In this document: in pieces, positions 35,468 through 44,099 of the stretch | Numbering within the stretch: position 1 is the first letter of the stretch | Layout of the letters: each line of letters starts with the position of its first letter | Assembly (NCBI RefSeq): GCF_001667315.1 | Contig: NZ_LZHT01000005.1 | Location: 124,001-188,000 of the forward strand | Reading direction: 5' to 3' | Source of the DNA: Mycobacterium sp. 852002-10029_SCH5224772 | GTDB taxonomy: Bacteria > Actinomycetota > Actinomycetes > Mycobacteriales > Mycobacteriaceae | DNA length: 64,000 bases | Notes under the pieces: generated by a model | What the model was told of the DNA's origin: nothing | Seen by the model: the letters and a program-made list of their open reading frames with translations, nothing else | The model's database searches: none | Program-made: the position numbers and the translations under genes

Positions 35468-37336
35468 TCAGATGGTTTGGTGACGCCCGAAGTACTCGTG
35501 GTCTTCGTTGTATCCGCCGTACCCGCCGCCCAGCTCGGAGTAGTGTGCGATGAACTCAATGCCCTTGAGCCACTTCACATGCCGGAAACCATGTTGGAGT
35601 TCATTGCGCAACCGCAGCGGCGCCCCGTGGCCGTAGCTCAGAGGCTCGCCGTTCATGTCGTAGGCCAGCATGGTCAGGTGGTGGCTCATCTGGTCGATCG
35701 GGTGTGCGACGTAGTAGACACCGCCGTCGGCGCCGGCCCCGAGCGAGTAGAACACCACCCATTTGGCTTCGGGCAAGGGTTTGACGATGTCCATGATCGT
35801 CTGCATCGACACGCCACCCCATTTGGCGACACCCGACCAGCCCTGGATGCAGAAGTGTTGGGTGATTTGCTCGTGGTATGGCAGGTGATGCAAATCGGCC
35901 AGCGCCAACTCGGCCGGATGCTCGACGAGGCCGTAGATGCGCAGCCGCCAATCCACGAAGTCGTTTCTCTCTAACTCTTTGTATTCCACGGTTTCCGGGT
36001 AGGTGCCGTTGTGCCACAGGTACGGTGAGATGTCCTTGTCGGTGAACGCGCCGGGCTTGGGGTTGCTGCGCTCGAACAGCCGCTGCAGCGGCCCGACAAG
36101 TGCGTAGCCCACCCGCTGCACTACGCGGGGGTGGCGATAGGTGAGCGGGGTGGCGGCCACCCAGCCGACAGCGACGACCGTCATGGCCACGGTAAACACC
36201 GCGAACCCGATCCAGCCGTCGTCGTCGCGGGCGGCGAACATGTGGTTGAGGTTGCGCAAAGCGTCGGTGGTGAAGACGAACGTGACGTGGACGACGATGA
36301 ACGACACAAAGTACGCCAGCACCAGGAAATGTAGCGAGCGGGCGGCCTGGATGCTCAAACGCTTGCTGATCACGGTGAAACGCATCGAGAGGGCGGGCGA
36401 CATCCCGAGACCGGTGATCACGGCCAGTGGTGCGGCGATGAAGACCGTGGTGAAGTACGCCAACAGCTGTAAAGCGTTGTAGGCCACCCAGGTGTTGTCG
36501 TGCGGCCAGCTCAGCGAAAGATATTGGATCGCAACCGATGCCGCGTCCGGGAACACGTCCCAGCTGGTCGGGACGATGTGTCGCCATTGGCCGGTGGCGA
36601 ATAGCAGCACGTAGAAGACTGCACCGTTGAATAACCACAAGACGTCTATGCCAAGGTGCCACCATCGCGCCAGCCCGATCGAGTGACGAATACCCGGCAG
36701 CCCCAGCTGGCCTGGCAGCGCGACCGAATCGTCCTTGGCTGTCCACAGCGGGTCATCCGGTACCGGCTTCGCCACGCGCAGCCACTCGTCCTTGCCCGGG
36801 GTGGAGTTGCGCCTGAAGTAGAGCCGCGGATGGTCGCACAGGATTTGAATTCCGGACCGGATGATGAACGTCATCATGAACAGGTTGAAGAAGTGCGTCC
36901 AGCCCACCCAGGCGGGGATGCCCGGGCCGACCCCGGAAGACGCCCGGGTGCCCGGATGTCGCTGAATGAATGTCTGCACCGCCGGCATGTTGTACAGGCC
37001 TTTGCCCACCGCCACCGCCGCGAGCAGCAAGACAAACCCAATGGGAATGAGCCACAAAAGATTTAGCCACCTGTCGCGACCGATACGTAGCCGCGGCGCG
37101 ATCGCGCGCTTGTCTTCCAGCCCGCCCGCCCAGGTATACGGGTCGACGATGTCCCCGGCCGGCAGCAACTCCGTGCGGTAGCCCACGCCCGGACCCTGCT
37201 CGTCGACGTCGTCGTAGGGGGCGAGCCGGTGACCGTTGCGCTGGGTAGTCGCGGCGGCGCTCCCCGACGACTCGAGCCTTCCATCGGCGTCGTGAGCACC
37301 CTGCGAGCGCCGAGAAGAAGTTACTTTGTCGAACAT
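35468..37336 (-). CDS. Membrane molybdopterin oxidoreductase (cytochrome b-type TM domain + sulfite-oxidase-like domain)
   Basis: 622 residues from ATG 37336. About 90-400 is membrane with several His-bearing helices (WVGWTHFFNLFMMTFIIRSG, LARWWHLGIDVLWLFNGAVF, RSLHFLVLAYFVSFIVVHVTFVF), like a b-type cytochrome. The C-terminal third is a YedY/sulfite-oxidase molybdopterin fold with the Mo-binding Cys in QHFCIQGWSGVAKWGGV. It would move electrons between the membrane pool and an oxo-anion or sulfoxide-type substrate. It is divergent from fdxA, sharing operator site 3. The frame is open 5 codons further, but MFDKV is the better start. Confidence 0.85.
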   Translation of the reverse strand: MFDKVTSSRRSQGAHDADGRLESSGSAAATTQRNGHRLAPYDDVDEQGPGVGYRTELLPAGDIVDPYTWAGGLEDKRAIAPRLRIGRDRWLNLLWLIPIGFVLLLAAVAVGKGLYNMPAVQTFIQRHPGTRASSGVGPGIPAWVGWTHFFNLFMMTFIIRSGIQILCDHPRLYFRRNSTPGKDEWLRVAKPVPDDPLWTAKDDSVALPGQLGLPGIRHSIGLARWWHLGIDVLWLFNGAVFYVLLFATGQWRHIVPTSWDVFPDAASVAIQYLSLSWPHDNTWVAYNALQLLAYFTTVFIAAPLAVITGLGMSPALSMRFTVISKRLSIQAARSLHFLVLAYFVSFIVVHVTFVFTTDALRNLNHMFAARDDDGWIGFAVFTVAMTVVAVGWVAATPLTYRHPRVVQRVGYALVGPLQRLFERSNPKPGAFTDKDISPYLWHNGTYPETVEYKELERNDFVDWRLRIYGLVEHPAELALADLHHLPYHEQITQHFCIQGWSGVAKWGGVSMQTIMDIVKPLPEAKWVVFYSLGAGADGGVYYVAHPIDQMSHHLTMLAYDMNGEPLSYGHGAPLRLRNELQHGFRHVKWLKGIEFIAHYSELGGGYGGYNEDHEYFGRHQTI

Positions 37337-37355
37337 GGGAGACCACTCCATCTAG

Positions 37356-37379
37356 TTTATACAACCCACCTTGTGTAAA
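37356..37379. promoter_or_regulatory. Repeated operator, site 3 (molybdo-oxidoreductase / fdxA divergent promoter)
   Basis: TTTATACAA, spacer cccacc, TTGTGTAAA, in the 52-bp gap between two divergent starts. On the plus strand TAAACT (37376-37381) ends 7 bp before the fdxA ATG, which suggests a leaderless fdxA mRNA. On the minus strand TATAAAC is placed for the oxidoreductase. One bound dimer would cover both promoters. Confidence 0.78.
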
Positions 37380-37388
37380 CTCTACGGC

Positions 37389-37736
37389 ATGGCATATGTG
37401 ATCGGAAAGCCATGCGTGGACGTGATGGACCGGGCGTGCGTCGAGGAGTGTCCGGTCGACTGCATCTACGAGGGTGGCCGGGCGCTCTACATTCATCCCG
37501 ACGAGTGCGTGGATTGCGGGGCATGCGAGCCTGTTTGCCCCGTCGAGGCGATCTACTACGAGGACGATCTCCCCGAGGAGTTGCAGCCCTATCAAGCGGA
37601 CAACGCCGCATTCTTCACCGAAACGCTCGAAGGCCGTGACGAGCCGTTGGGGTCACCGGGTGGCGCCGCCAAACTCGGCCCGTTGGGCGTCGACACACCG
37701 CTGGTGGCCAACTTGCCCAAGCAAGAACCTGAGTGA
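37389..37736 (+). CDS. fdxA: 7Fe ferredoxin (FdxA type)
   Basis: 115 residues: MAYVIGKPCVDVMDRACVEE with CPVDCIYEGG, then DECVDCGACEPVCPVEAIYYEDDLPEE. This gives the [3Fe-4S] plus [4Fe-4S] Cys pattern and the long acidic tail of mycobacterial FdxA (Rv2007c, a DosR-regulon member in M. tuberculosis). It carries low-potential electrons in the cytosol. It may be translated from a leaderless message (TAAACT box 7 bp before the ATG). No DosR box is visible; instead it has operator site 3. Confidence 0.9.
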   Translation: MAYVIGKPCVDVMDRACVEECPVDCIYEGGRALYIHPDECVDCGACEPVCPVEAIYYEDDLPEELQPYQADNAAFFTETLEGRDEPLGSPGGAAKLGPLGVDTPLVANLPKQEPE

Positions 37737-37878
37737 GCGTGATCGCCAGGTCGCCAGAGGAGCCCTTCGGCCGCCGTCGTGATGCGCTGCGGATCCCCAC
37801 GGATAAGCGGCAACGGACCTAAGCTGCAAGGACTCTCGATGATGAACGCCCAACGGCGTCGAGGTCATCTTCGCCATC

Positions 37879-38124
37879 GTGCTGGCGGCGGTGATGCTGG
37901 CGAAGCCTCCCGCGGCAGGGGTCGTTACGGCATTGCTGGCCGCCTTTGCGATGCTCGCAGGGCAGTTGATGGTGGTGCGCCCGTTTTTGAACCGGCGCTC
38001 CGCCAAGGTTCTTGCCGGCCTGAATGCGGCGCGCTCGCGCGGTCACTACGCCTACGTGGGTCTAGAGGCCATCAAGGTGATCGCGCTGATGGTCACGGGT
38101 GTGCTGGTGCTCGTCTCCGTGTGA
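37879..38124 (+). CDS. Small two-to-three-helix membrane protein, N-terminus possibly frameshifted
   Basis: 81 residues from GTG 37879: LAAVMLAKPPAAGVVTALLA, AFAMLAGQLMVVRPFLNRR, then YVGLEAIKVIALMVTGVLVLVSV. Protein-like reading continues upstream as NGVEVIFAI to an in-frame TGA at 37843, with no start codon. An ATGATG with a good AAGGA site is at 37839/37842 in another frame (MMNAQ). A one-base shift in the C-rich stretch around 37849-37852 would join them. So this is either a GTG-initiated short protein or a gene with a frameshift. Function unknown. Confidence 0.55.
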   Translation: MLAAVMLAKPPAAGVVTALLAAFAMLAGQLMVVRPFLNRRSAKVLAGLNAARSRGHYAYVGLEAIKVIALMVTGVLVLVSV

Positions 38125-38195
38125 CGTGAAACCTAGTCTCTGCGAGCGGTTTTGAAGCCCGTAGCGCCCGAGCGAGCCCTGGGCCCCATGGGACA

Positions 38196-38288
38196 TCACC
38201 TTCGCCCATACGCGACGGCCATCAGCAGGAAAATCGCCGCGATCAAAAGAAACATCGCCGAAAACGGGTCGATCAGATCGAACATCAT
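38196..38288 (-). CDS. Thirty-residue single-helix membrane miniprotein
   Basis: MMFDLIDPFSAMFLLIAAIF followed by LLMAVAYGRR: one transmembrane helix with a positively charged end, a shape typical of regulatory or assembly miniproteins of membrane complexes. Two adjacent ATGs (38288/38285). It begins 10 bp after the stop of the GreA-like gene on the same strand, so it is probably co-transcribed. No homologue is recognised; a KdpF-like role cannot be shown. Confidence 0.5.
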   Translation of the reverse strand: MMFDLIDPFSAMFLLIAAIFLLMAVAYGRR

Positions 38289-38298
38289 GGGATCGCCA

Positions 38299-38766
38299 TC
38301 AGCTGAGGCCGGCCAGGTGAACGCCGTAGGGAACGGCCTTCAGGAGTGTGACGGTGAGCGCGACACCGCTGGGCAGGGTGTAGGTGCGCTGCTCACCGGG
38401 ACGTGCACCCGCGATGGCGGCGCCCAGCGGCGATCGGATCGAATAGACCTCCATGCCACCGTATTCGGCACCGCGCACGCTGAACAGGAATGTTTCGACT
38501 TCACCGGTGTCGTCGTAGCGGATGGTCAAAACCATGCCCGGTTCGGCGATCCCGTCATCAGGCGGGTCCTCACCGACGACCGCATCGACCAGCAACTCAT
38601 GAATCCGTCGAATGCGGATCTGCCACGCACGCTGGACAGCGATCGAGTTTTCGTCGGTGGCGACACCAACAGCGTTGGTGTCACACAGTTCCCGCAGAGT
38701 GGCGAGTTCCCGCTGGAGCCGCCCGTAGGCTTGCGGCGAAATCCATGCGGGTTGTGTGCTAGTCAT
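38299..38766 (-). CDS. GreA/GreB-family transcription elongation factor-like protein
   Basis: 155 residues from ATG 38766 (MTSTQPAWISPQAYGRLQREL), AAAGGGAACC upstream. N-terminal helices AYGRLQRELATLRELCDTN...RAWQIRIRRIHELLVDAVV resemble a shortened Gre coiled coil. The C-terminal FKBP-like part is GMVLTIRYDDTGEVETFLFS, then SPLGAAIAGARPGEQRTYTLPSG. It probably binds RNA polymerase near the secondary channel. It is not the housekeeping GreA, which is more conserved, but a diverged paralogue such as those found in stress loci. Confidence 0.75.
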   Translation of the reverse strand: MTSTQPAWISPQAYGRLQRELATLRELCDTNAVGVATDENSIAVQRAWQIRIRRIHELLVDAVVGEDPPDDGIAEPGMVLTIRYDDTGEVETFLFSVRGAEYGGMEVYSIRSPLGAAIAGARPGEQRTYTLPSGVALTVTLLKAVPYGVHLAGLS

Positions 38767-38886
38767 ATCGGTTCCCTTTCTTCTGACAGCGTTCGGGTGC
38801 ACTCGAGAACTGCGGTGTCGCAGAGCCATTACGGGGAGGCTGTTCCCGACGACGCGAAGCCCTCGGGGGACTTCACCGTTTCGGGG

Positions 38887-40092
38887 TTATCGGATGGCGT
38901 TGTCGAGGGTCCGGTGCCGCGGATCGAACTCGGTCAGAGCCTGGGGCTGCGTGCCGACGGTGATCTGTTCGGCCAACAGCCGGCCGGTGACCGGGCCGTG
39001 CACCAAGCCCCACATGCCGTGCCCGCCGGCCACGTAGACGCCCTGCGTCAGCTCACCGATCAAGGGGCGGCCATCGGGGGTGACCGCACAGCCACCCATC
39101 CAGAGGTTGCTGCGCGCGGCCCAATCCACCCCGTCCAGCAGGGGACCGGCCGCAGCGGCGATGGCCTCCACGCGTTTGCGCGGGTGTGGTTCGTCGCAGC
39201 GGCGGGCCGCAAGGGCGCCCGAAATACGCAGCGCGCCCTTGTACGGCGTGCACGCCACCCGAATGTCCGGCAGGTAGATCGGCCCCAACATCGGGCGTTG
39301 CACCGGCACCGTGAACGAGTAGCCGTGTTGGGCCTGGACCGGGACGCGCAGCCAGCGGCCGGCCAAGCGGGACAACCGGTCGCCGGTGGCGATCACCGCG
39401 GCGTCGGCGGTCAGCGGGTTGCCGCGGCGCGGGTGCACCTCGACGCCGCCGCCCGAGCCGCGAACATCGTCGATTTCCAGCCTGAGCATTGCCGCCCCGC
39501 GGGCCGTCACCGAGCGGCCCAGGGCTTCGACGAATCGGCCAGGGTCGATGAAGCGCTGGCCGTTGATGTTCAGCCCGGCGGTGACGTCCGGCGCGGCCAG
39601 GGGCACCTGCTCGCGCAACGCCTCGCCGGATAATGCCGTGACATACATTGGCTGGCCGGCGTTTTCGAGCTCCCGCAGCATTTCCAGCATGCGCTCCGCT
39701 TCGCTGGTGCCACGGAACAACGCGGTGATCGGCGCGTCGGTTACGGGTGCATCGACCCCGTGGGCGAGGAGCACATCGAAGGCTTCGATGCAGTCCTCGT
39801 TGAGCGCCACGGCGGCCCTCAGGGACGACGGCATGTACGCCGGCGCGGCCGGATCGTTAAATGCCTGCAGGTCGTCGCGCAGCACACCGGAAGAGTGGAA
39901 CGGAAGGGTCAGTCCCGGAGCGATCCATCCTGCGTTGCCCCATGACGCACCCGCCGCAACGCCCGTGCGGTCGACCACCGTGACGTCGACTCCGCGTTCC
40001 TGTAGGAACCATGCCGTGGACAATCCGACGATGCCGGCGCCCACCACAATCACCGATCTGGGCCCGCCGTCAATAGGTTCGACGCCACCCAT
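38887..40092 (-). CDS. FAD-dependent D-amino-acid dehydrogenase-like oxidoreductase
   Basis: 401 residues from ATG 40092 (MGGVEPIDGGPRSVIVVGAG). Dinucleotide site VIVVGAGIVGLSTAWFLQERGVDVTVVDR, then GASWGNAGWIAPGLTLP, typical of DadA and other DAAO-fold oxidases. It ends TPDGRPLIGELTQGVYVAGGHGMWGLVHGPVTGRLLAE, the second FAD segment. It oxidises an amine or amino acid, passing electrons to quinone or O2. The open frame beyond 40092 is leader DNA (185 bp with two TTGTCGGTT repeats on the minus strand, 32 bp apart). Confidence 0.85.
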   Translation of the reverse strand: MGGVEPIDGGPRSVIVVGAGIVGLSTAWFLQERGVDVTVVDRTGVAAGASWGNAGWIAPGLTLPFHSSGVLRDDLQAFNDPAAPAYMPSSLRAAVALNEDCIEAFDVLLAHGVDAPVTDAPITALFRGTSEAERMLEMLRELENAGQPMYVTALSGEALREQVPLAAPDVTAGLNINGQRFIDPGRFVEALGRSVTARGAAMLRLEIDDVRGSGGGVEVHPRRGNPLTADAAVIATGDRLSRLAGRWLRVPVQAQHGYSFTVPVQRPMLGPIYLPDIRVACTPYKGALRISGALAARRCDEPHPRKRVEAIAAAAGPLLDGVDWAARSNLWMGGCAVTPDGRPLIGELTQGVYVAGGHGMWGLVHGPVTGRLLAEQITVGTQPQALTEFDPRHRTLDNAIR

Positions 40093-40277
40093 CGCGCACC
40101 TCCGCAGTTGATCTTTCTGATTGGTGATCTCCATGGTGGTGTGTCCGGGTGCCGCCGTGTTTGCCGGAAACCGACAACGCGGGTGTGGGCCGTTGTTCCG
40201 AACCGACAATGCCTTTGCTGCGGCGGTCTGACCGAAGGCCGCTTCGGGACCGGTGAGAGCGTCCGCGCCGGAAAAGG

Positions 40278-40310
40278 CAGACCCCCGCAGGACTCGCCTA
40301 CGGGGGTCTG
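40278..40310 (-). terminator. Strong hairpin terminator after the Rv1733c-like gene
   Basis: CAGACCCCCG and CGGGGGTCTG form a perfect 10-bp stem around a 13-base loop, 30 bp past the stop of the membrane protein gene. On the minus strand it is followed by CCTTTTCC, a weak T-run. It should separate this gene from the oxidoreductase downstream. A few bp inside, the loop is not self-complementary. Confidence 0.7.
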
Positions 40311-40339
40311 TGAAACAAGTTGGGGCTGTAGCCGTTATC

Positions 40340-40966
40340 TCACCGATGCCCGACGAGGTTGTCGAAGTCCCGTTGCCATCTGGCGTAGCGGGACCGGTCG
40401 AGGGCGACACGGGCGGCGCCGAATAAGCCTGCGGCCAACAAACTCATGACCGACCAGGTCGCCACCGCGAACGCCACGCCCGCGTCGACGGCGGTCCGCA
40501 CCGGCGGGCGCACCGGTGCACCCTTGTCGTCGACCCAAATTTCAATGTCGTCACCGGTCTTCACGTTCAGCGGGGCGACGACGTCGCCGGTGTGATGGGT
40601 CCCGTCGACCGACCATCGGGCAGGCACGGTCACCGTTGGGCTTTCGAGATCCCTGCGCGGGTGGCTGTCCCCGATGGAGGTTGCGGTCACCTGCCGGCGA
40701 GCCTGCGCCTGCTCGGCGTGAACGCGACTGCTGGATTCGTGGACGGCGGTGCCCACGGCAGCCCCGATAGGAACCGCCACCAGCGCGACCGCGACGGCCA
40801 ACACCAACAGCAGCGCCTCCACCCGGTCGCTGGTGCGTATCAGCGGGTTGCGGCCGAACAGCCGCGAGGACAGCTTCCGCGGCAGTGGCAGGGTGAAGCT
40901 TTCCATGGCGGCGTCGTCGTCCGGGTCGCCTGCGGGTCGCAGATGCTCGGGACGTTGGGTGCTCAT
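40340..40966 (-). CDS. Rv1733c-like two-helix membrane protein
   Basis: 208 residues from ATG 40966 (MSTQRPEHLRPAGDP). First helix RTSDRVEALLLVLAVAVALVAVPIGAAVGTAVHE, then a soluble middle (VTVPARWSVDGTHHTGDV, IWVDDKG) and second helix VDAGVAFAVATWSVMSLLAAGLFG. The order and motifs (NPLIRTSDRVEA, HAEQAQARR, VPARW) match Rv1733c, a DosR-regulated latency antigen of M. tuberculosis. Role unknown; probably extracytoplasmic middle domain. No DosR box was seen in the 180-bp upstream gap (40967-41146). Confidence 0.82.
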   Translation of the reverse strand: MSTQRPEHLRPAGDPDDDAAMESFTLPLPRKLSSRLFGRNPLIRTSDRVEALLLVLAVAVALVAVPIGAAVGTAVHESSSRVHAEQAQARRQVTATSIGDSHPRRDLESPTVTVPARWSVDGTHHTGDVVAPLNVKTGDDIEIWVDDKGAPVRPPVRTAVDAGVAFAVATWSVMSLLAAGLFGAARVALDRSRYARWQRDFDNLVGHR

Positions 40967-41146
40967 CGGATGCTTCCTATCGACGGGTTGGCCCCGATTC
41001 GAGGCACACGGCGGCCCGAAACACGCCGCCATTCGAACCTGGCCATAGCTGGACAACCTCATGATGGCGCTGTTGGTCGCCGCGAGGTTTGCCGCAGCAA
41101 GACAACGACGGCACGGCGCTTTGTTGGATTCCGACAGCGCCGGCGG

Positions 41147-42670
41147 TCAGTCGGTGTCGGTGGCCGCGAGTTCGATCATCATCGCCAACCGCTTTCTGGC
41201 GTCGTCCAGCGACAGGGTGGTGATCTCGGCCATTTTGCGCAGCCGGTAACGCACGGTGTTCTCGTGCACGCCCAGACGTTCGCCGGCCTCGGTCGGGTCG
41301 CCCTGAGCCTCCAGCCACGCCCGCAGCGTCAGCACGTAGTCGGTGCCGTGGGCGCAGTCATGACGGCGCAGTTCGGCCACCGGCCCGCGGGTCGGTGTGC
41401 GCCCTGAGCGTGCCGCGGCACGCAGCCGCTGCAGCAGGATGTCGTCCCATGACTCGTCGTAGGCCGGCGGCGCGGCGGTGGGCGCCATCTCGTGCAGCGC
41501 CAGGCATTCGTCGGCCTCCTGGCGTGCGGCGGCGAGATCTGCCACCTCGGCCACGCCACTGACTCCGGCGATCACCGTCACCTGCTCGGGCAGGGCCGCT
41601 TGCAAAGCGGCCACCCAGCGCCGCGCCGTCGGCGCGTCCTCGCCGGGAAGCACGGTGTAAACGATATTGCCCGCCAATGCGCTGCGCCCGGGCCGTGACC
41701 AGCCGAACCCGGTGGTCGCGCGCTCGAATGCCAAGAGCAACGCGGCATCGCGGTCGGCTCCGACGAACGCCTGCACCGCGATCACGCGCAAACCGTTGTG
41801 CGCCAGGCCCAGCCTGCTCGCCACCGTCGAAGCATCGGCGGCGCTTTCCAGCAACCGGATCACCAGCTCGGATTCGACCTGGCGCTCCAGGTCCGCGCTG
41901 GCGCGTGACCGCAGCAGGTGCAGGGCCACCGTGTGCGCGCCGTCGGCCAGGGCACTGCGCGACGCGTCGTCCAGCGGTGCCGGGCACGCCACCCACACCG
42001 ACCCGACCAGTTCTGCGCCGGATCGCACCGCGACCACCATGCGGCCGGTGAAGCCCTGTTCAGGGGCCTTTGCGACAAACAGCGGCTCGTCGGAGACGGC
42101 CAGGTGTGCGAGTACTCCCCGCGCCTCGAACAGCGCGCGCAGCGGTTCCGGCGTCTGCCGCCCGAGGATGGTCTCGACCCGGGCCGGATCGGCATGCTGC
42201 TGCAGCCTCGAGTACGCGAGCACCCGCAGAAGCCGATCGTGGATGACGACTGCGCTGCCGATCCCGTCTGCCAAACTGTCGGCCAGCGCGAACAGATCGG
42301 TTGGGCCGCGCCCAGATTCAGTTTCGCGGCCCTCCAGGACCAGGCCGTAGACCACCGCTGCGACCGCGCTCCAGGACATCGTCTCATCGATGACCATCAC
42401 CGCGCCGACGCCGGTGTTGCTGTCGAACGTCACCGGTGTCTCACCGTCGCGCAGCACCACCACGACCGCGCGCGCCGACGCGGCCCAGCGCACCGCTTCG
42501 TCGAGCGAGCCGGCGCCTATGGCCAGCAATACGTCACCCACCACCGCGCGTTCGGTGGGCGGCTCGTGGACGACCACGCTGCGCAGCTCCGTCGACCGTG
42601 GCACCGACGACCAACGCAGTCGGACGCCGTAGCCACCCAGGACGTTCACCAGGCGGTCCAATGTGATCAT
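41147..42670 (-). CDS. PucR/CdaR-family transcriptional regulator
   Basis: 507 residues with an N-terminal PucR-like domain (MITLDRLVNVLGGYGVRLRW, DVLLAIGAGSLDEAVRWAASARAVVVVLR), a GAF-like middle (SAVVIHDRLLRVLAYSRLQQ, GFTGRMVVAVRSGAELVGSVW), a GGDEF-like region, and the C-terminal HTH EAQGDPTEAGERLGVHENTVRYRLRKMAEIT. Such regulators often sense small metabolites and activate neighbouring genes. It is divergent from the BKACE-ferredoxin gene, whose promoter carries operator site 4, so it is a candidate (not proven) regulator of that gene. Confidence 0.88.
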   Translation of the reverse strand: MITLDRLVNVLGGYGVRLRWSSVPRSTELRSVVVHEPPTERAVVGDVLLAIGAGSLDEAVRWAASARAVVVVLRDGETPVTFDSNTGVGAVMVIDETMSWSAVAAVVYGLVLEGRETESGRGPTDLFALADSLADGIGSAVVIHDRLLRVLAYSRLQQHADPARVETILGRQTPEPLRALFEARGVLAHLAVSDEPLFVAKAPEQGFTGRMVVAVRSGAELVGSVWVACPAPLDDASRSALADGAHTVALHLLRSRASADLERQVESELVIRLLESAADASTVASRLGLAHNGLRVIAVQAFVGADRDAALLLAFERATTGFGWSRPGRSALAGNIVYTVLPGEDAPTARRWVAALQAALPEQVTVIAGVSGVAEVADLAAARQEADECLALHEMAPTAAPPAYDESWDDILLQRLRAAARSGRTPTRGPVAELRRHDCAHGTDYVLTLRAWLEAQGDPTEAGERLGVHENTVRYRLRKMAEITTLSLDDARKRLAMMIELAATDTD

Positions 42671-42974
42671 GCGCCGGCTCCAACGATGGTCAGAAACGAG
42701 AGGTAGATGTTCTTCCTATCCTGCCCCCGGGCCACGAGCAACTACCTGAGCGCGGCCGCAGAGCGGAAATGCCGCCCGCGGCGGTCGTCGGCCACGGGCG
42801 CAAGCCATTACGTCGCGTCTGGTGTGGCTGTCGACCCGTTCTGGTCAACGCGCGCGACGACGTCTAGACTTTTCACAATATCGATTGTAGAAACGTAGGG
42901 CGGGCATGGACCGCGCGGGCCGCTCTCAGCCACCGGCCGGCGATGGACCTCCGCGAAGAAAGGGCAGCAACGCA
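42671..42974. other. Divergent promoter region between pucR and the BKACE-ferredoxin gene
   Basis: These 304 bp hold no convincing gene; a 63-codon plus-strand frame at 42707 lacks protein character. They contain operator site 4 (42870-42893), 82 bp before the BKACE start. The frame of the downstream gene is open from 42906, just behind the operator, but AAAGGGCAGC favours ATG 42975. Confidence 0.6.
42870..42893 (+). promoter_or_regulatory. Repeated operator, site 4 (BKACE-ferredoxin gene)
   Basis: TTTTCACAA, spacer tatcga, TTGTAGAAA. The right half, including the last spacer bases (cgaTTGTAGAAA), is identical to site 5 in front of norB. Confidence 0.75.
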
Positions 42975-44072
42975 ATGAGTTTTCGCGACGACGGCAAGGT
43001 GTACCTCGAAGTCGGGGTCAACGAAGACGCCAGTAAGGACGAAAACCCGAATGTGCCCTACGGCGCCGAAGAGACCGCCCGCAACGTGGTCGAGTGCATT
43101 GCGCAGGGGGCCACAGCCGTCCAATTTCATGCCCGCGATGACGACGGTCGGCAGACCTTTGCCGACGACGAGGTCTGCCGCACCGTCTTGGCTACCGCGG
43201 CGCGCGACGTCGACCCACTGGCCTACCCGGGCTACGCCGGTAGCCTCGACCACATCTGGGCGCTGGCCGAGCGCCCTCCGGCCGGTGCCGGGTTGCTGCT
43301 CGCGCCGTTCACCCCTTCTCAACACATCAAGAGCGTCCTGTGGCTGGAGGACGAGAACCAATTCAAGGCAACCGATTCCGACGAACCGAACGGCTCACAT
43401 CCGTCATACCCACCCGAACTCGATCGGTTCACCAAGCTGGGCCTGGTGCCCAGCATCGCGGTGTTCAACGCCGTCGACTTACGCTGGGTGATACTGGCCG
43501 CCCGCATCGGGATCTTGCGGCAGCCGCTGAAGATCAACTTGTTCTTTTCCGACCGTTGGGTGTCGCATAACGATCCCGACCCCGACGTCCTCGACTTCCT
43601 GGTCTCGCGCATCCCGAAGTGGATCGATCACGAGGTCGTCGTCGTGCCGTACGCGATGAGCTCCGCCGAACGGCGCCAAGAGCTTTGGGAGCATGCACTC
43701 AATCGTGGGCTCGGTGTCCGGGTGGGCATCGGGGATTGCCCATCGATATCGCGGACCGCCACCAATGCCCAGCTGGTGGACCGCGCGGTCAACCTCATTA
43801 CCAAGCAGGGACTCACCCCGGCCACACAGGATGACGTGCGCGTCCGCTTCGCCGCGCCCGAGGTGGACGAAAGCGAGTTGGTAAGGGTGGTCGTCAACCG
43901 GAATCGCTGTATGGGATGGGGTGTCTGCTACTCGCATGCGCCGGAGATCTACCAGCCCGATGCCGATGGCTACTGTGTCGTCGTCAAGCCCCACGTCGAC
44001 GCCAGCCTGCTGGAGAAGGCCATCGAGGGCGCGGCGAGCTGTCCGGAACGGGCGATCCGCGTCGAGATATGA
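42975..44072 (+). CDS. BKACE-like (beta-keto acid cleavage enzyme) domain fused to a ferredoxin domain
   Basis: 365 residues. About 1-290 is a BKACE/DUF849 barrel: VYLEVGVNEDASKDENPNVP, ARNVVECIAQGATAVQFHARDDDGRQTF, KLGLVPSIAVFNAVDLRWV, GIGDCPSISRTATNAQLVD. The usual HxH zinc pair reads QFH, so one ligand is replaced. About 303-365 is a single-cluster ferredoxin: VVVNRNRCMGWGVCYSHAPEIY and AASCPERAIRVEI, with three Cys like the protein at 26270. The family condenses acetyl-CoA with 3-keto acids, but a fused ferredoxin suggests a redox-linked variant. Function unknown. Confidence 0.8.
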   Translation: MSFRDDGKVYLEVGVNEDASKDENPNVPYGAEETARNVVECIAQGATAVQFHARDDDGRQTFADDEVCRTVLATAARDVDPLAYPGYAGSLDHIWALAERPPAGAGLLLAPFTPSQHIKSVLWLEDENQFKATDSDEPNGSHPSYPPELDRFTKLGLVPSIAVFNAVDLRWVILAARIGILRQPLKINLFFSDRWVSHNDPDPDVLDFLVSRIPKWIDHEVVVVPYAMSSAERRQELWEHALNRGLGVRVGIGDCPSISRTATNAQLVDRAVNLITKQGLTPATQDDVRVRFAAPEVDESELVRVVVNRNRCMGWGVCYSHAPEIYQPDADGYCVVVKPHVDASLLEKAIEGAASCPERAIRVEI

Positions 44073-44099
44073 CAACCGCTGGGCGATGCCCGGTGTGGT

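Noticed and set aside
40243-40250. TTCGGGAC as a DosR box
   Set aside because: Only a left half-site; the right half does not match and it lies downstream of the Rv1733c-like gene.
40093-40277. Possible glycine-type riboswitch before the D-amino-acid dehydrogenase-like gene
   Set aside because: The leader is structured and has TTGTCGGTT repeats, but the conserved riboswitch core segments are not present.
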